Assembly: GCA_041398825.1 (NCBI GenBank)
Contig: JAWKTX010000006.1
Coordinates: 356,823-420,822 of the forward strand
Reading direction: 5' to 3'
Length of the DNA: 64,000 nt
Source: Planctomycetaceae bacterium
Lineage (GTDB): Bacteria; Planctomycetota; Planctomycetia; Planctomycetales; Planctomycetaceae
The notes beneath the pieces were generated by a model, which saw only the letters and a program-made list of their open reading frames with translations, searched no databases and was not told where the DNA came from. Made by a program: the position numbers and the translations under genes. Shown piece after piece: positions 36,639-45,259 of this stretch (the first letter of the stretch is position 1; the number at the start of each line of letters is the position of its first letter).

Positions 36639-36831
36639 GGCAGCTATTCCGAATCGTGAACCAGTACACCGTTCCCCTGTGACTCAGTCTCGAAACCCTA
36701 ATACTTAAACTGACCGTCGGAGCGAGTGTTGGTGGTGACTTGCATTTTTTTTGTGACTTTCCTGTCGTCGCCTGGGGAAAGTATGTAGAGCAAATCGCAC
36801 TAGGGGTGACACTTTATTCAGGAGTGGAGAC

Positions 36832-38022
36832 ATGTGTTTTGCCATCCAGACGGCAGTGGACGATTTGAATCGCCCGGACATATGCCATTTGTTATCCCGC
36901 CCGTTCGCGCTGCTCGTCAATCGAGCCTCCATCGACCAGCGTGTTCACCGCAGCAGTGATTTGATCCATGCTCGATTTCCCGGGTTTCTCAAGTGGCTGG
37001 TGACCCCGCAACATGGCATGTTTGGCCAGCAACAGGCAAACATGGTTGAAACTGATCATGGGGTGGATCTTGTCAACAACCTTCCCATCCTGAGTCTGTA
37101 TAGCGAGACTCGCAGACTTCTCCCACAGGTTCTGGAAGACATTGACTGCCTGGTTATTGATTTGCAGGACGTTGGTACGCGAGTTTACACCTACATCTGG
37201 ACGTTAATGTATTGCCTTCAGGATTGCGCGAAGGCGGGGAAATCTGTGGTCATCTTCGATCGACCGAATCCAGTCACAGGCCTCTATTGCGAAGGTCCTT
37301 TGCTGGACCCGGCCTTTCGCAGCTTCGTAGGTGAGGCCGCAATCCCGATGCGTCACGGACTGACGATTGCAGAAATGGCCGATTTTCTGAATCGGACTCA
37401 GGCCATCGGTGCCGACATTTCTGTCGTGCCGATGACGGGCTGGAAGCGATCGATGTGGTTTGACGACACCGATCGTCACTGGATCCCGCCTTCACCCAAT
37501 ATGCCCACAATTCAAACGGCGACTGTCTATCCGGGTCAGGTGCTGCTGGAAGGAACAAATCTTTCAGAAGGAAGAGGCACGACTTTTCCGTTTGAGGTGG
37601 TCGGGGCACCGTACGTCAACGCCGAAAAGCTCGCTCATGACATGAATGCTCTGGCGCTGGAAGGTGTCCGATTTCTTCCCACGTACTTTACCCCTGCGTT
37701 TGATAAATGGCGTGACTGTAGTTGTGCTGGTGTTTCCATTCATGTCACAGATCGAAATGTCTTTCAAAGCTACGCCATGACGGTCCACCTGATCGCGACC
37801 TGTGCCGGGCTCTGGCCATCTGATTTCAGGTTCAATGACCCACCCTACGAATATGAGACAGTCAAACCGCCGATCGACATCATCAGCGGCAGTGATGAAC
37901 TTCGCAACGCAATCTCAGAAGGACATATGGAGCTGGATGCCGTGATCGGACACTATAATTGTCCTGCCGCCCCAAACTGGCATCCGGTACTGGAAGAAGT
38001 CTTAATTTATGATGTGCACTGA
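36832..38022 (+). CDS. Exo-beta-N-acetylmuramidase NamZ-like (DUF1343)
   Basis: Family enzyme that removes terminal N-acetylmuramic acid from peptidoglycan fragments. Family blocks are complete: VTPQHGMFGQQQ, CLVIDLQDVGTRVYTYIWTL, VVIFDRPNPVTG, and LLEGTNLSEGRGTTFPFEVV. The length is 396 aa. AGGAG and GGAG lie upstream of the ATG at the right spacing. No signal peptide is seen, so it may act inside the cell on recycled fragments. With glmS nearby it fits cell-wall recycling. A bidirectional hairpin follows the stop. Confidence 0.88.
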   Translation: MCFAIQTAVDDLNRPDICHLLSRPFALLVNRASIDQRVHRSSDLIHARFPGFLKWLVTPQHGMFGQQQANMVETDHGVDLVNNLPILSLYSETRRLLPQVLEDIDCLVIDLQDVGTRVYTYIWTLMYCLQDCAKAGKSVVIFDRPNPVTGLYCEGPLLDPAFRSFVGEAAIPMRHGLTIAEMADFLNRTQAIGADISVVPMTGWKRSMWFDDTDRHWIPPSPNMPTIQTATVYPGQVLLEGTNLSEGRGTTFPFEVVGAPYVNAEKLAHDMNALALEGVRFLPTYFTPAFDKWRDCSCAGVSIHVTDRNVFQSYAMTVHLIATCAGLWPSDFRFNDPPYEYETVKPPIDIISGSDELRNAISEGHMELDAVIGHYNCPAAPNWHPVLEEVLIYDVH

Positions 38023-38044
38023 ATAAGCCCGAGCGCAAGAAGAA

Positions 38045-38067
38045 AGCCCGGGGGGTGGCCCCGGGCT
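38045..38067. terminator. Strong bidirectional hairpin between namZ-like gene and nrdB
   Basis: AGCCCGGGG and CCCCGGGCT form a perfect 9-bp GC-rich stem with a 5-base loop, between converging genes. On the minus strand the hairpin is followed by a T-rich TTCTTCTTG, supporting termination of nrdB. The plus-strand tail is weaker. Confidence 0.65.
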
Positions 38068-38094
38068 GACGATTGTTTCAGGGAAGTGAAATTT

Positions 38095-39156
38095 TCAGTC
38101 CCAGCTCAAAGAACCAGCGCTTTGATACTCAGTAACGCGAGTCTCAAAGAAGTTTTTCTCTTTTGACAGGTCGATGGTTTCGCTCATCCATGGGAATGGA
38201 TTTGATGAGCCATACTGAACCGGAAGGCCGATTCGTTCCAGTCTTCGGTCGGCGACATGCTGTACATAGTCCCGGAACAGTTCGGCGTTGAGTCCAAGGA
38301 CACCACGTGGAAGACAGCCCTGGGCATATTCAATTTCCAGTTCCACTGCCTGACGAATTCGATTGATCATTTCCTGCTGGAACGCTGGTGTCCACAGATC
38401 AGGATTCTCTGCCTTGATTCCATTGATCAGGTCCACGCCGAAATTCAGGTGGATCGTTTCGTCACGGAGAATGTACTGGAACTGCTCACCGACACCCTTC
38501 ATCAGATTGCGTCGATGGAAGGACAACATCATCACGAATCCGCTGTAGAAGAAGATTCCTTCCATGATGACATAGTAGCCAATCAGATTCTTCAGGAACG
38601 CCTGACGACCTTCAGGCGAATCCGTTGAGAAATCCGGATCCAGAACTTCCGCCGTCAGTTCCATTTCGAAAGCATCCTTCTTTGCGATGGTCGGATTCTC
38701 TCGATACATATTGAAGATCTCGCCTTCATTCAGACCGAGACTTTCAACGATGTAAAGAAACGTATGCGTGTGAACGGCTTCTTCAAACGCCTGTCGAAGA
38801 AGATACTGACGGCACTCTGCGTTCGTCACGAATTTGAAAATGGCAAGAACGAGGTTGTTGCCTACCAGCGATTCAGCCGTTGAGAAAAATCCCAGGTTGC
38901 GCATGATCACAAGACGTTCGTCGTCTGTCAGCCGGTCCGACTTCCAGACTTCAACGTCCTGGTTCATCGGAACTTCGGTCGGCATCCAGTGATTCGCACA
39001 ACCATTCAGATAATGTTCCCATGCCCAGCCATACTTAATGGGCATCAATTGATTGACGTCCACCTTTGCACAATTAATGAGACGTTTTTCAGTCGCCTTG
39101 ACACGACCATCAACGCCAATCAGCAGCTCTTCAGCATCGGGAATAACTGTGGACAT
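38095..39156 (-). CDS. nrdB: Ribonucleotide reductase class I beta subunit, class Ic (Phe in place of radical Tyr)
   Basis: Radical-generating subunit of ribonucleotide reductase, partner of NrdA just upstream. The dimetal ligands are Glu95 (FSTAESLVGNN), Glu126 and His129 (FEEAVHTHTF), Glu199 (VIMEGIFF), Glu233 and His236 (RDETIHLNFG). The residue four after His129, normally the radical Tyr, is Phe133. Glu rather than Asp is the first ligand. Both changes and the spacing equal those of Chlamydia trachomatis NrdB, which uses a Mn(IV)/Fe(III) cofactor, so class Ic is predicted. Length 353 aa. It follows nrdA by 161 bases and probably shares its transcript. Confidence 0.95.
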   Translation of the reverse strand: MSTVIPDAEELLIGVDGRVKATEKRLINCAKVDVNQLMPIKYGWAWEHYLNGCANHWMPTEVPMNQDVEVWKSDRLTDDERLVIMRNLGFFSTAESLVGNNLVLAIFKFVTNAECRQYLLRQAFEEAVHTHTFLYIVESLGLNEGEIFNMYRENPTIAKKDAFEMELTAEVLDPDFSTDSPEGRQAFLKNLIGYYVIMEGIFFYSGFVMMLSFHRRNLMKGVGEQFQYILRDETIHLNFGVDLINGIKAENPDLWTPAFQQEMINRIRQAVELEIEYAQGCLPRGVLGLNAELFRDYVQHVADRRLERIGLPVQYGSSNPFPWMSETIDLSKEKNFFETRVTEYQSAGSLSWD

Positions 39157-39317
39157 AACAGATACCTCATTCCATGAGTAAGATTGGGGGGGATTTCATT
39201 GCTCGCAACAATCGCACAATCAATTGCGCTGAGGCGCGCAACTCCGCACGATCTTATTGTCCCGCCGAAGTGGCACCCGTTTAACCGGGTGCCGCAAACA
39301 ACGGCCGGATTCTCAGA

Positions 39318-42203
39318 TTACTGACACGCTTCGCAGTCCGGATTATCCAGACTACATGCCTGCACATTTGTCATATCAGTCGCAGGCACGGCATGAGGGG
39401 CAGCGAGGCCGCCTTCCGGACCATCGGGACGAGCCCGATCGTCTTCGCGTGACATCTGAATATCGCTGGATGCACTCTTGTTCTTCATCCAGCGAGGCTG
39501 AACACCAAACTTATTGACGTCGACTGTTGACTTTTCAACCTGAGTCGCTGCCAGCGTACGCAGGTAGTAAGTGGTCTTCAGACCTTTTCGCCAGGCAAGA
39601 AGGTACATGTCGTGCAACTTGCGCCCGCTGGCTTCCTTCATGTAGAGGTTCAGTGATTGTCCCATGTCAATCCACTTTTGCCGCCGAGCCGCACATTCAA
39701 TCAGCCACTTCGGCTCCACCTCAAATGCGGTCAGATACCGAGCTTTGATATCCGGTGGAACTCGTTCAATCTCCGTCAGAATGCCGTCATAGTACTTGAG
39801 TGACTCAAGCATGTCTGCATCCCACAACCCGCGAGATTTCAGTTCATTCACCAGGGAAGTATTGAGGTGCGTGAACTCGCCGGAGAGATTGCTCTTCACG
39901 TACAGATGTTTGTACATCGGCTCAATCGACTGTGACACGCCGATTATCGTCGAAATGGTGGCGGTCGGTGCAATCGCCATGCAATTGCTATTGCGAACAC
40001 CATTGCGGGCGACTGCCTCGCGTACCGGCGTCCAGTCCATGCGGGAAGCTCGATCGACATCGATCCCGATTCCCCGTTGTTTTTCCAGCATTTCCATGGT
40101 GTCGATTGGCAACAGACCACGGTCCCATTTCGAACCTGCGTAGGTCCCATAGACTCCACGCTCGGCAGCCAGTTCACTGGATGCCAGAATCGCAAAGTAC
40201 GAAATGGCTTCCATGCTGTAGTCTGCGAATTCAACGGCCTGCTGGCTCGCATAGCTGATGTTCATCGCAGCCAATGCGTCCTGGAAGCCCATGAGCCCCA
40301 GTCCCACAGGTCGATGCTTCTGGTTTGACTCCCGGGCTTCGTCGGTTGGATAGAAGTTGATATCAACGACATTATCCAGCATCCGCATTGCGGTGCGAAC
40401 CGTTTCCTCCAGAAGTGGCAGGTCAAGTACCCCGTCCAAGACATGGGCAGGCAGATTCACTGAACCAAGATTACAGACCGCCGTTTCAGCGGCAGAAGTA
40501 TTCAGCAGGATTTCTGTGCACAGATTACTGCTGTGAACCACTCCGCAGTGATCCTGTGGAGACCTGATATTCGAGGGATCCTTCCAGGTGATCCATGGAT
40601 GGCCCGTTTCGAACAGGCGAGTCAGCATTTTCCGCCAAAGCTCCATTGCCGGAACTCGTCGGAACATGCGCACCCGTCCTTCATCCGCCATCCGTTCGTA
40701 TTCGAGGTACCGATCTTCAAACGCCTTGCCGTACAAGTCATGCAGATCCGGCACTTCGTCCGGACTGAACAACGTCCATTCCGCTTCCATCTGGACTCGC
40801 TTCATGAACAAGTCGGGGATCCAGTTGGCAGTGTGCATGTCGTGGGTACGACGGCGATCGTCACCTGTGTTCTTACGCAGATCCAGGAACTCTTCAATGT
40901 CCAGATGCCACGTTTCAAGGTAACTACAGACAGCGCCTTTTCGTTTTCCACCCTGATTCACTGCTACGGCCGTGTCATTCACGACCTTCAGGAATGGAAT
41001 CACGCCCTGACTACGACCATTGGTACCCTTGATGTAAGCGTTGGTCGCGCGGATGCTGGTCCAGTCATTGCCCAGCCCGCCAGCCCATTTGCTTAGCTTC
41101 GCATTGTCCGAAACACATTTAAAGATGTGCTCCAGATCGTCCTTAACCGTCGACAGATAACAGGAACTCAGCTGAGGATGGTTGGTTGCAGAATTGAACA
41201 GCGTCGGCGTTGCTGAAGTGAACCGCATTGTCGACAGGATATTGTAAAACTCGATTGCCCGATCTTCGGGGTTCTCTTCGTTCAGAGACAAACCCATAGC
41301 AACCCGCATCCAGAAGTACTGCGGGGTTTCAATGCGACGACCATCGATGTGCAACAGGTATCGGTCGTAAACGGCCTGAAGTCCCGGGTACTTGAACAGC
41401 GAATCACGTTGTGGCTGAAGCGCAGCGGCAATCCGAGTCAGATCGAAGCGACGCAGCTCCGGAGTCAGGCGATCAGCGACGATTCCGTCGATGACATAAT
41501 GTTCAAACTGATTGCGATAGAGTTTGTTGTAGTCTTCAGAATCGGCGGGAGAGCTGCCTAATGCTTCATTGCAGATCACCATCCGCAGCAGACGAGCGGC
41601 TACAACATCGTAAGCAGGATCACGTTCGATGCGACAGCGGGCTGCAAGAATCGTTGCCCGATAGATCTCTCCAACGGAAATACCGTCAAAGACGGATTTC
41701 ATCACTTCCTGAAGCAGATCGCCAGAATCACACTCCGGCAACCCCTGACACGCCAACTCCAGACGACGACGGATGCGATTGCTGTCAAATGGAACCCGGA
41801 CGCCATCATCCAGCTTGACGAACAGGCGAGGCTTAACGGTTTGATCGTCATCAAGTGACTCACTTGGCTGCAGCGATCGAATCTTCTCATGCTCTGCCCG
41901 ATAGACGATGTAACGACGCGCCACCCGGTAGTGGCCCCGTTTCATCAGTTCGATCTCCACCATGTCCTGGATGGATTCGACGCTCACTCCGCTATCTGTC
42001 GAGGCGTCCGACGAAATGTCGTTCGTTACCTGCTCCGTGATCGTGATGATCTCGGCCTGCAGGTTTGGATCAAGATCGTCTCTGGAAGATCCGGTTTCTG
42101 CAGAGAAGGCATTCGTGATCGCTCTGTAAATCAGCTTCGAATCGAACGGGGCCGTGCGGCCATCTCGTTTACGGACAATCCATTCAGCGCGTGCTCGAAT
42201 CAT
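39318..42203 (-). CDS. nrdA: Ribonucleoside-diphosphate reductase alpha subunit
   Basis: Catalytic subunit reducing ribonucleoside diphosphates. Two ATP-cone regulatory domains lie at the N-terminus (WIVRKRDGRTAPFDSKLIYR, and FVKLDDGVRVPFDSNRIRRR). The barrel has the redox Cys pair in SSCYLSTVKDD and AVCNLGSVNLP, the thiyl Cys in SNLCTEILLN near residue 561, and the radical-path Tyr pair in TTYYLRTLAAT. The C-terminal CxxC (NPDCEACQ) takes up electrons. 961 aa is long, owing to the two cones. The ATG at 42203 has AAGGGGAG nine bases upstream. Regulation: NrdR-like boxes and tandem promoters lie 340-500 bases further upstream. Confidence 0.96.
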   Translation of the reverse strand: MIRARAEWIVRKRDGRTAPFDSKLIYRAITNAFSAETGSSRDDLDPNLQAEIITITEQVTNDISSDASTDSGVSVESIQDMVEIELMKRGHYRVARRYIVYRAEHEKIRSLQPSESLDDDQTVKPRLFVKLDDGVRVPFDSNRIRRRLELACQGLPECDSGDLLQEVMKSVFDGISVGEIYRATILAARCRIERDPAYDVVAARLLRMVICNEALGSSPADSEDYNKLYRNQFEHYVIDGIVADRLTPELRRFDLTRIAAALQPQRDSLFKYPGLQAVYDRYLLHIDGRRIETPQYFWMRVAMGLSLNEENPEDRAIEFYNILSTMRFTSATPTLFNSATNHPQLSSCYLSTVKDDLEHIFKCVSDNAKLSKWAGGLGNDWTSIRATNAYIKGTNGRSQGVIPFLKVVNDTAVAVNQGGKRKGAVCSYLETWHLDIEEFLDLRKNTGDDRRRTHDMHTANWIPDLFMKRVQMEAEWTLFSPDEVPDLHDLYGKAFEDRYLEYERMADEGRVRMFRRVPAMELWRKMLTRLFETGHPWITWKDPSNIRSPQDHCGVVHSSNLCTEILLNTSAAETAVCNLGSVNLPAHVLDGVLDLPLLEETVRTAMRMLDNVVDINFYPTDEARESNQKHRPVGLGLMGFQDALAAMNISYASQQAVEFADYSMEAISYFAILASSELAAERGVYGTYAGSKWDRGLLPIDTMEMLEKQRGIGIDVDRASRMDWTPVREAVARNGVRNSNCMAIAPTATISTIIGVSQSIEPMYKHLYVKSNLSGEFTHLNTSLVNELKSRGLWDADMLESLKYYDGILTEIERVPPDIKARYLTAFEVEPKWLIECAARRQKWIDMGQSLNLYMKEASGRKLHDMYLLAWRKGLKTTYYLRTLAATQVEKSTVDVNKFGVQPRWMKNKSASSDIQMSREDDRARPDGPEGGLAAPHAVPATDMTNVQACSLDNPDCEACQ

Positions 42204-42538
42204 TCGGCAAATCTCCCCTTCTTCCAGGTGAAAGCCACGCTTCTTGCGCGGTCAACTCCATCAATCAACAGTGAACAGCAAAACCACATTTCAAACTTTT
42301 GTTCCGCCTTGATCCTATGCACCAGATCTTCGATTTTTACTCAGACAATCCGCTCTCCGCGCAGCCAACAACTTCGCCATGCGCATAGCGCAGCAGCAAC
42401 GGAATTGGAAACTGGGAGAGTTCAGTCAGAAGGGATCGACTGACTTAGCCGACAGCAGGTCGGATGTGAAGAAATGAATGCAAGAGAACAAGATCGTCAA
42501 CCTCCTGTTGAAGGGGGGCGTCCTTACCGACGACCGGC

Positions 42539-42566
42539 AGAATACTGTCCCCGACTGGACTGTCAA
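42539..42566 (-). promoter_or_regulatory. Second candidate nrdA promoter (P2)
   Basis: On the minus strand TTGACA (42566-42561), 16 bases, then TATTCT (42544-42539). The nine bases TTGACAGTC are identical to the upstream promoter P1. It lies about 340 bases before the nrdA start. The -10 match is 4 of 6. Confidence 0.4.
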
Positions 42567-42659
42567 CAAACCATTCCGACGCTACACAAACCGTTTCAAG
42601 GCTTCACGTTGCGGTCAGTCCGGGTCGTTCATCTGAACTGTTTATTAACAGTCGGGGAC
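42547..42659 (-). ncRNA. Candidate structured leader of nrdA
   Basis: GTCCCCGACTG (42547-42557) and CAGTCGGGGAC (42649-42659) are perfectly complementary 11-mers. If transcription starts just after the P1 -10 element, the first of these would be at the very 5' end of the RNA and close a domain of about 113 nt. Inside it are small hairpins such as CTGTT-AATA-AACAG. No known riboswitch class was recognised; the cobalamin box was looked for and not found. The alternative is that the repeat is DNA-level and tied to the duplicated promoters. Confidence 0.35.
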
Positions 42660-42674
42660 CGCAATATAAAGTGT
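42659..42674. promoter_or_regulatory. NrdR-like box 1
   Basis: CCGCAATATAAAGTGT matches 13 of 16 positions of the NrdR box pattern (aCaCWAtATaTWGtgt). It starts 31 bp from box 2, the three-turn spacing usual for paired NrdR boxes, and overlaps the -10 element of P1. Confidence 0.65.
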
Positions 42675-42690
42675 CCTTCCAGACTGTCAA
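42663..42690 (-). promoter_or_regulatory. Main candidate nrdA promoter (P1)
   Basis: On the minus strand TTGACA (42690-42685), 16-base spacer, TATATT (42668-42663): a near-consensus housekeeping sigma promoter pointing to nrdA. Both NrdR-like boxes overlap it, the usual layout for NrdR repression. It implies a leader of about 450 nt. Confidence 0.65.
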
Positions 42691-42705
42691 CACTAAATGT
42701 TGTAT
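42690..42705. promoter_or_regulatory. NrdR-like box 2
   Basis: ACACTAAATGTTGTAT matches 13 of 16 positions of the NrdR box and overlaps the first base of the P1 -35 element. NrdR is a Zn-ribbon/ATP-cone repressor that senses dATP; its gene is not in this window. Confidence 0.65.
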
Positions 42706-43119
42706 GAAAGCAAGATCGGAGCCCAGTCTCATTTCAGCGCAGGAAATCTTGAAATTTTAGGAGAATTCCATTCCTGTCGTTCCGTTGCGAAGCGGAAAAA
42801 TCCCGTCCGTCGGGCAACCGCTGACCACTCTCAATACTTTCCAGACAACTCGTTCACTCTGACTTGAAACGGCCTGCTTCGCGCGTCAGAAGCGTACTCT
42901 GCCCGGCAGAGCATTCCCCCCCGGGATCAGGCTCCGGCATTTTCTGGCAGGCCGGTTCATTTGCGGTGCCAGTAATGCCTCCTACAATTCGGTCCCAACC
43001 CGTCTGAGGAAGTGAATGTTAGTCCCTGTCGGGACCGGCCGGCCGGCGTTGCCGCGTTTCGGTCCCGGGCCGCTTTGCAGTGGCCAATCCATTCGAATCT
43101 CCTGTCTGAAGTTATCAAA
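42706..43119. other. Upstream part of the nrdA / MBL-hydrolase divergent region
   Basis: About 410 bases between the NrdR boxes and the start of the plus-strand metallo-beta-lactamase-fold gene. An AGGAG-like site at about 42759 has no start codon after it. The frame of the hydrolase is open back to 43012 but that part lacks protein character. Nothing else is recognised. Confidence 0.4.
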
Positions 43120-43905
43120 ATGCTGGATCGCCGCGAACTGTTTCCCAACGTTATTGAACTCAACTATCAGGCGCGCCGACGATTCGGTTGCTGCGTGTAT
43201 CTGGTCTACTCCGGAAGCGACTGGATGCTGTTTGACATTGGCTACGAAGATACAGTCGATGAGTTGATTCATCTGATTCGCCAGATGGATTTTCCACTCG
43301 CGAATTGTCGCTATCTGGTTGCGACTCACGCAGATGCCGACCACGTCCAGGGATTTCATCGCGCCAAGGAATTGCTGCCAGGCTCTCAACTCGTTGCCCA
43401 TCCCGAAGCAAAACGCATTCTCGAATCCGGCGATCGTATCGCCTCATTCGCCGAGATTCCTGCTCAGGAGATATCAATCTCCATGCCTCCCTTTCACGTT
43501 GACCGTGAAGTTAGTGAGGGCGACACGCTCGAGTTGAATGGTATTCAACTGGATGTCTGGGATACGCCCGGACATGCAGTCGGGCAGCTCGCTTTCCGTT
43601 TTGGGAATCTGCTGCTGTCCGGTGACAATATTTTCAGAGATGGATGCGTGGGAAGCATTGACGCGCACCATGGTTCTGACATTCCGGCATTCATTGACTC
43701 GTTGAAGCGAATCCAGGCAAGCGATGTGGACTGGTTGCTGCCCAGCCATGGTCCTGCTTTCCGAAATGACAAAGCCCTGCTTCAGTCGGCGATCGACCGT
43801 CTCGACGGCTATCAGCACATGGCGGACTTTGGAACGTGTGCTGTTGACTGGCCTCTGCTGGATGAATGGGAAGATGAACTTGCCAGGGGAGTGGCCCCTG
43901 AATGA
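43120..43905 (+). CDS. Metallo-beta-lactamase-fold hydrolase
   Basis: A 261-aa hydrolase of the MBL fold. The metal motif reads THADADHVQG: His70, Asp72, Asp74, His75, that is HxDxDH where most family members have HxHxDH. The later ligands look normal: His in WDTPGHAVGQLAF, Asp in LLSGDNIF, and His in PSHGPAF. The start at 43120 opens directly on the fold; no ribosome-binding site is clear, and a start at 43012 would add 36 residues of unlikely sequence. Substrate unknown; glyoxalase II-like or lactonase activities are typical. Confidence 0.8.
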   Translation: MLDRRELFPNVIELNYQARRRFGCCVYLVYSGSDWMLFDIGYEDTVDELIHLIRQMDFPLANCRYLVATHADADHVQGFHRAKELLPGSQLVAHPEAKRILESGDRIASFAEIPAQEISISMPPFHVDREVSEGDTLELNGIQLDVWDTPGHAVGQLAFRFGNLLLSGDNIFRDGCVGSIDAHHGSDIPAFIDSLKRIQASDVDWLLPSHGPAFRNDKALLQSAIDRLDGYQHMADFGTCAVDWPLLDEWEDELARGVAPE

Positions 43906-44131
43906 TGGGGTCCATTGGAGCGATGATCCCTTGCGACGGCTCTTCTGCGGAACAGTCACCAATACAAAACAGGCACCGATGCAGAACAGTCACCTGTCGG
44001 AGAGTGGCGGCAGGAAGCGATAACATGGCTTCAGAATCAGAAGTTGTGCCAGGATCTTTCCGGGGCACTCGGGCAGATCATTGGATGCCAACCAATGCTC
44101 GATGACTGTTCATCGTGCCCGTCGACGACAA

Positions 44132-45259
44132 TTAGTCGCGAATAACAACGGTTGAACCGATCGAAAGCAGATTAAACACCTCTTCGATGTCTCCATCAGC
44201 AAGGTGAATACATCCACGGGAGCGGGCAGTTCCGATCGAATCGGCATCAATGGTCCCGTGGATACCGATGTGATCGCCAAGCCCCAGCCAGAATTCGCCA
44301 AGGGGATTCGACGGATCATCAGCGTCCACGACCCCACCGTCCGGATTGTACCAGGTGGGATTCTCCAGTTTCTCTTTGACCTTGAATTCGCCTCTTGGAG
44401 TTCGCTCTTCCTTGCCGATCCCCACCTGATAACGGTGGATAAACCATCCCTGCGCATGCACTGTCAGAGAGAATTCGTCGAGATCAACCAGCGCAGAGAA
44501 CGGTCCACTGATGACTTTCAGCGTCTGTCCGGCCTGCAGGTCCCGAGGGGCGATGTTGTTGAGCCTGGCAAGGTAAGTCCACGGGACATTGTGTCGGGCC
44601 GCGATTGAATTCAATGTCTCTCCGAATTCCACGATGTGTGGATCTTCCAGCTGATAGTCCGATCCGGCAAAGATTTCTGCCGCCGTGTGCTCCAGACGGG
44701 ATTTGATGAGCCGCCGATAGGATGGTTGTTTCCAGTAAATCCACGAGAGTCTGGCATGCGCTTCTGCAATATTTCCATCGCGGAAAAGCATATCAATCGC
44801 TCGAAGCCGTTCCGCGAGCTCCGCGGGAATGACACCCATTTGAGAATCACTATCGGCGTCGGAACTCGACTGCGCTGAAAGATCGGTGGGTTCTGCCAGT
44901 TCAAAAGATGCCGGACGAACCATCGAATCCTGCCGAAGGCTGTTTCGAGTGTTTTCGGGGACCACTGTCGTATCGAGAGGTTCGGACTGCATGGCGAGCG
45001 CAGATTGCAGCGGATCGGCGGCATCATTCCGCGTGGGCTGTAAATCCGCACTTCTGTCGACAATTTCATCCCAGGATGCGTCGAGCGGCGTTACTGCGTG
45101 CAGACTTGACGACGTTTCCGCCAGTGTTCCGGATGATGCGGGCCGTAACCGCGGAAAGTAGTCGAGTTGCCATGCGACCAATGCTGCAAACAAAATCGCC
45201 GCGATGACCCACGGTGTGGCAGGCTTCTTTGAATTTTCGAATGCGAATGGTTCCATCAT
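44132..45259 (-). CDS. LysM and L,D-transpeptidase (YkuD) protein
   Basis: Envelope enzyme that makes 3-3 cross-links or attaches proteins to peptidoglycan. After a short cytoplasmic start comes one membrane segment (WVIAAILFAALVAWQL). Then a Ser/Thr/Asp-rich linker, a helical TPR-like piece (LFRDGNIAEAHARLSWIYWK), a LysM domain (HIVEFGETLNSIAARHNVPW) and the YkuD domain. The catalytic motif is HGTIDADSIG then SRGCIHL with the Cys nucleophile. 375 aa from the ATG at 45259, which has AGGA upstream; the frame is open to 45298. Confidence 0.9.
   Translation of the reverse strand: MMEPFAFENSKKPATPWVIAAILFAALVAWQLDYFPRLRPASSGTLAETSSSLHAVTPLDASWDEIVDRSADLQPTRNDAADPLQSALAMQSEPLDTTVVPENTRNSLRQDSMVRPASFELAEPTDLSAQSSSDADSDSQMGVIPAELAERLRAIDMLFRDGNIAEAHARLSWIYWKQPSYRRLIKSRLEHTAAEIFAGSDYQLEDPHIVEFGETLNSIAARHNVPWTYLARLNNIAPRDLQAGQTLKVISGPFSALVDLDEFSLTVHAQGWFIHRYQVGIGKEERTPRGEFKVKEKLENPTWYNPDGGVVDADDPSNPLGEFWLGLGDHIGIHGTIDADSIGTARSRGCIHLADGDIEEVFNLLSIGSTVVIRD

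Noticed and set aside
42204..42659. Cobalamin riboswitch in the nrdA leader
   Set aside because: The B12-box and the conserved GCCACTG stretch could not be found.
42474..42707. 77-codon plus-strand frame in the nrdA leader region
   Set aside because: Opposes the nrdA promoters, crosses both NrdR boxes and has no protein-like pattern.
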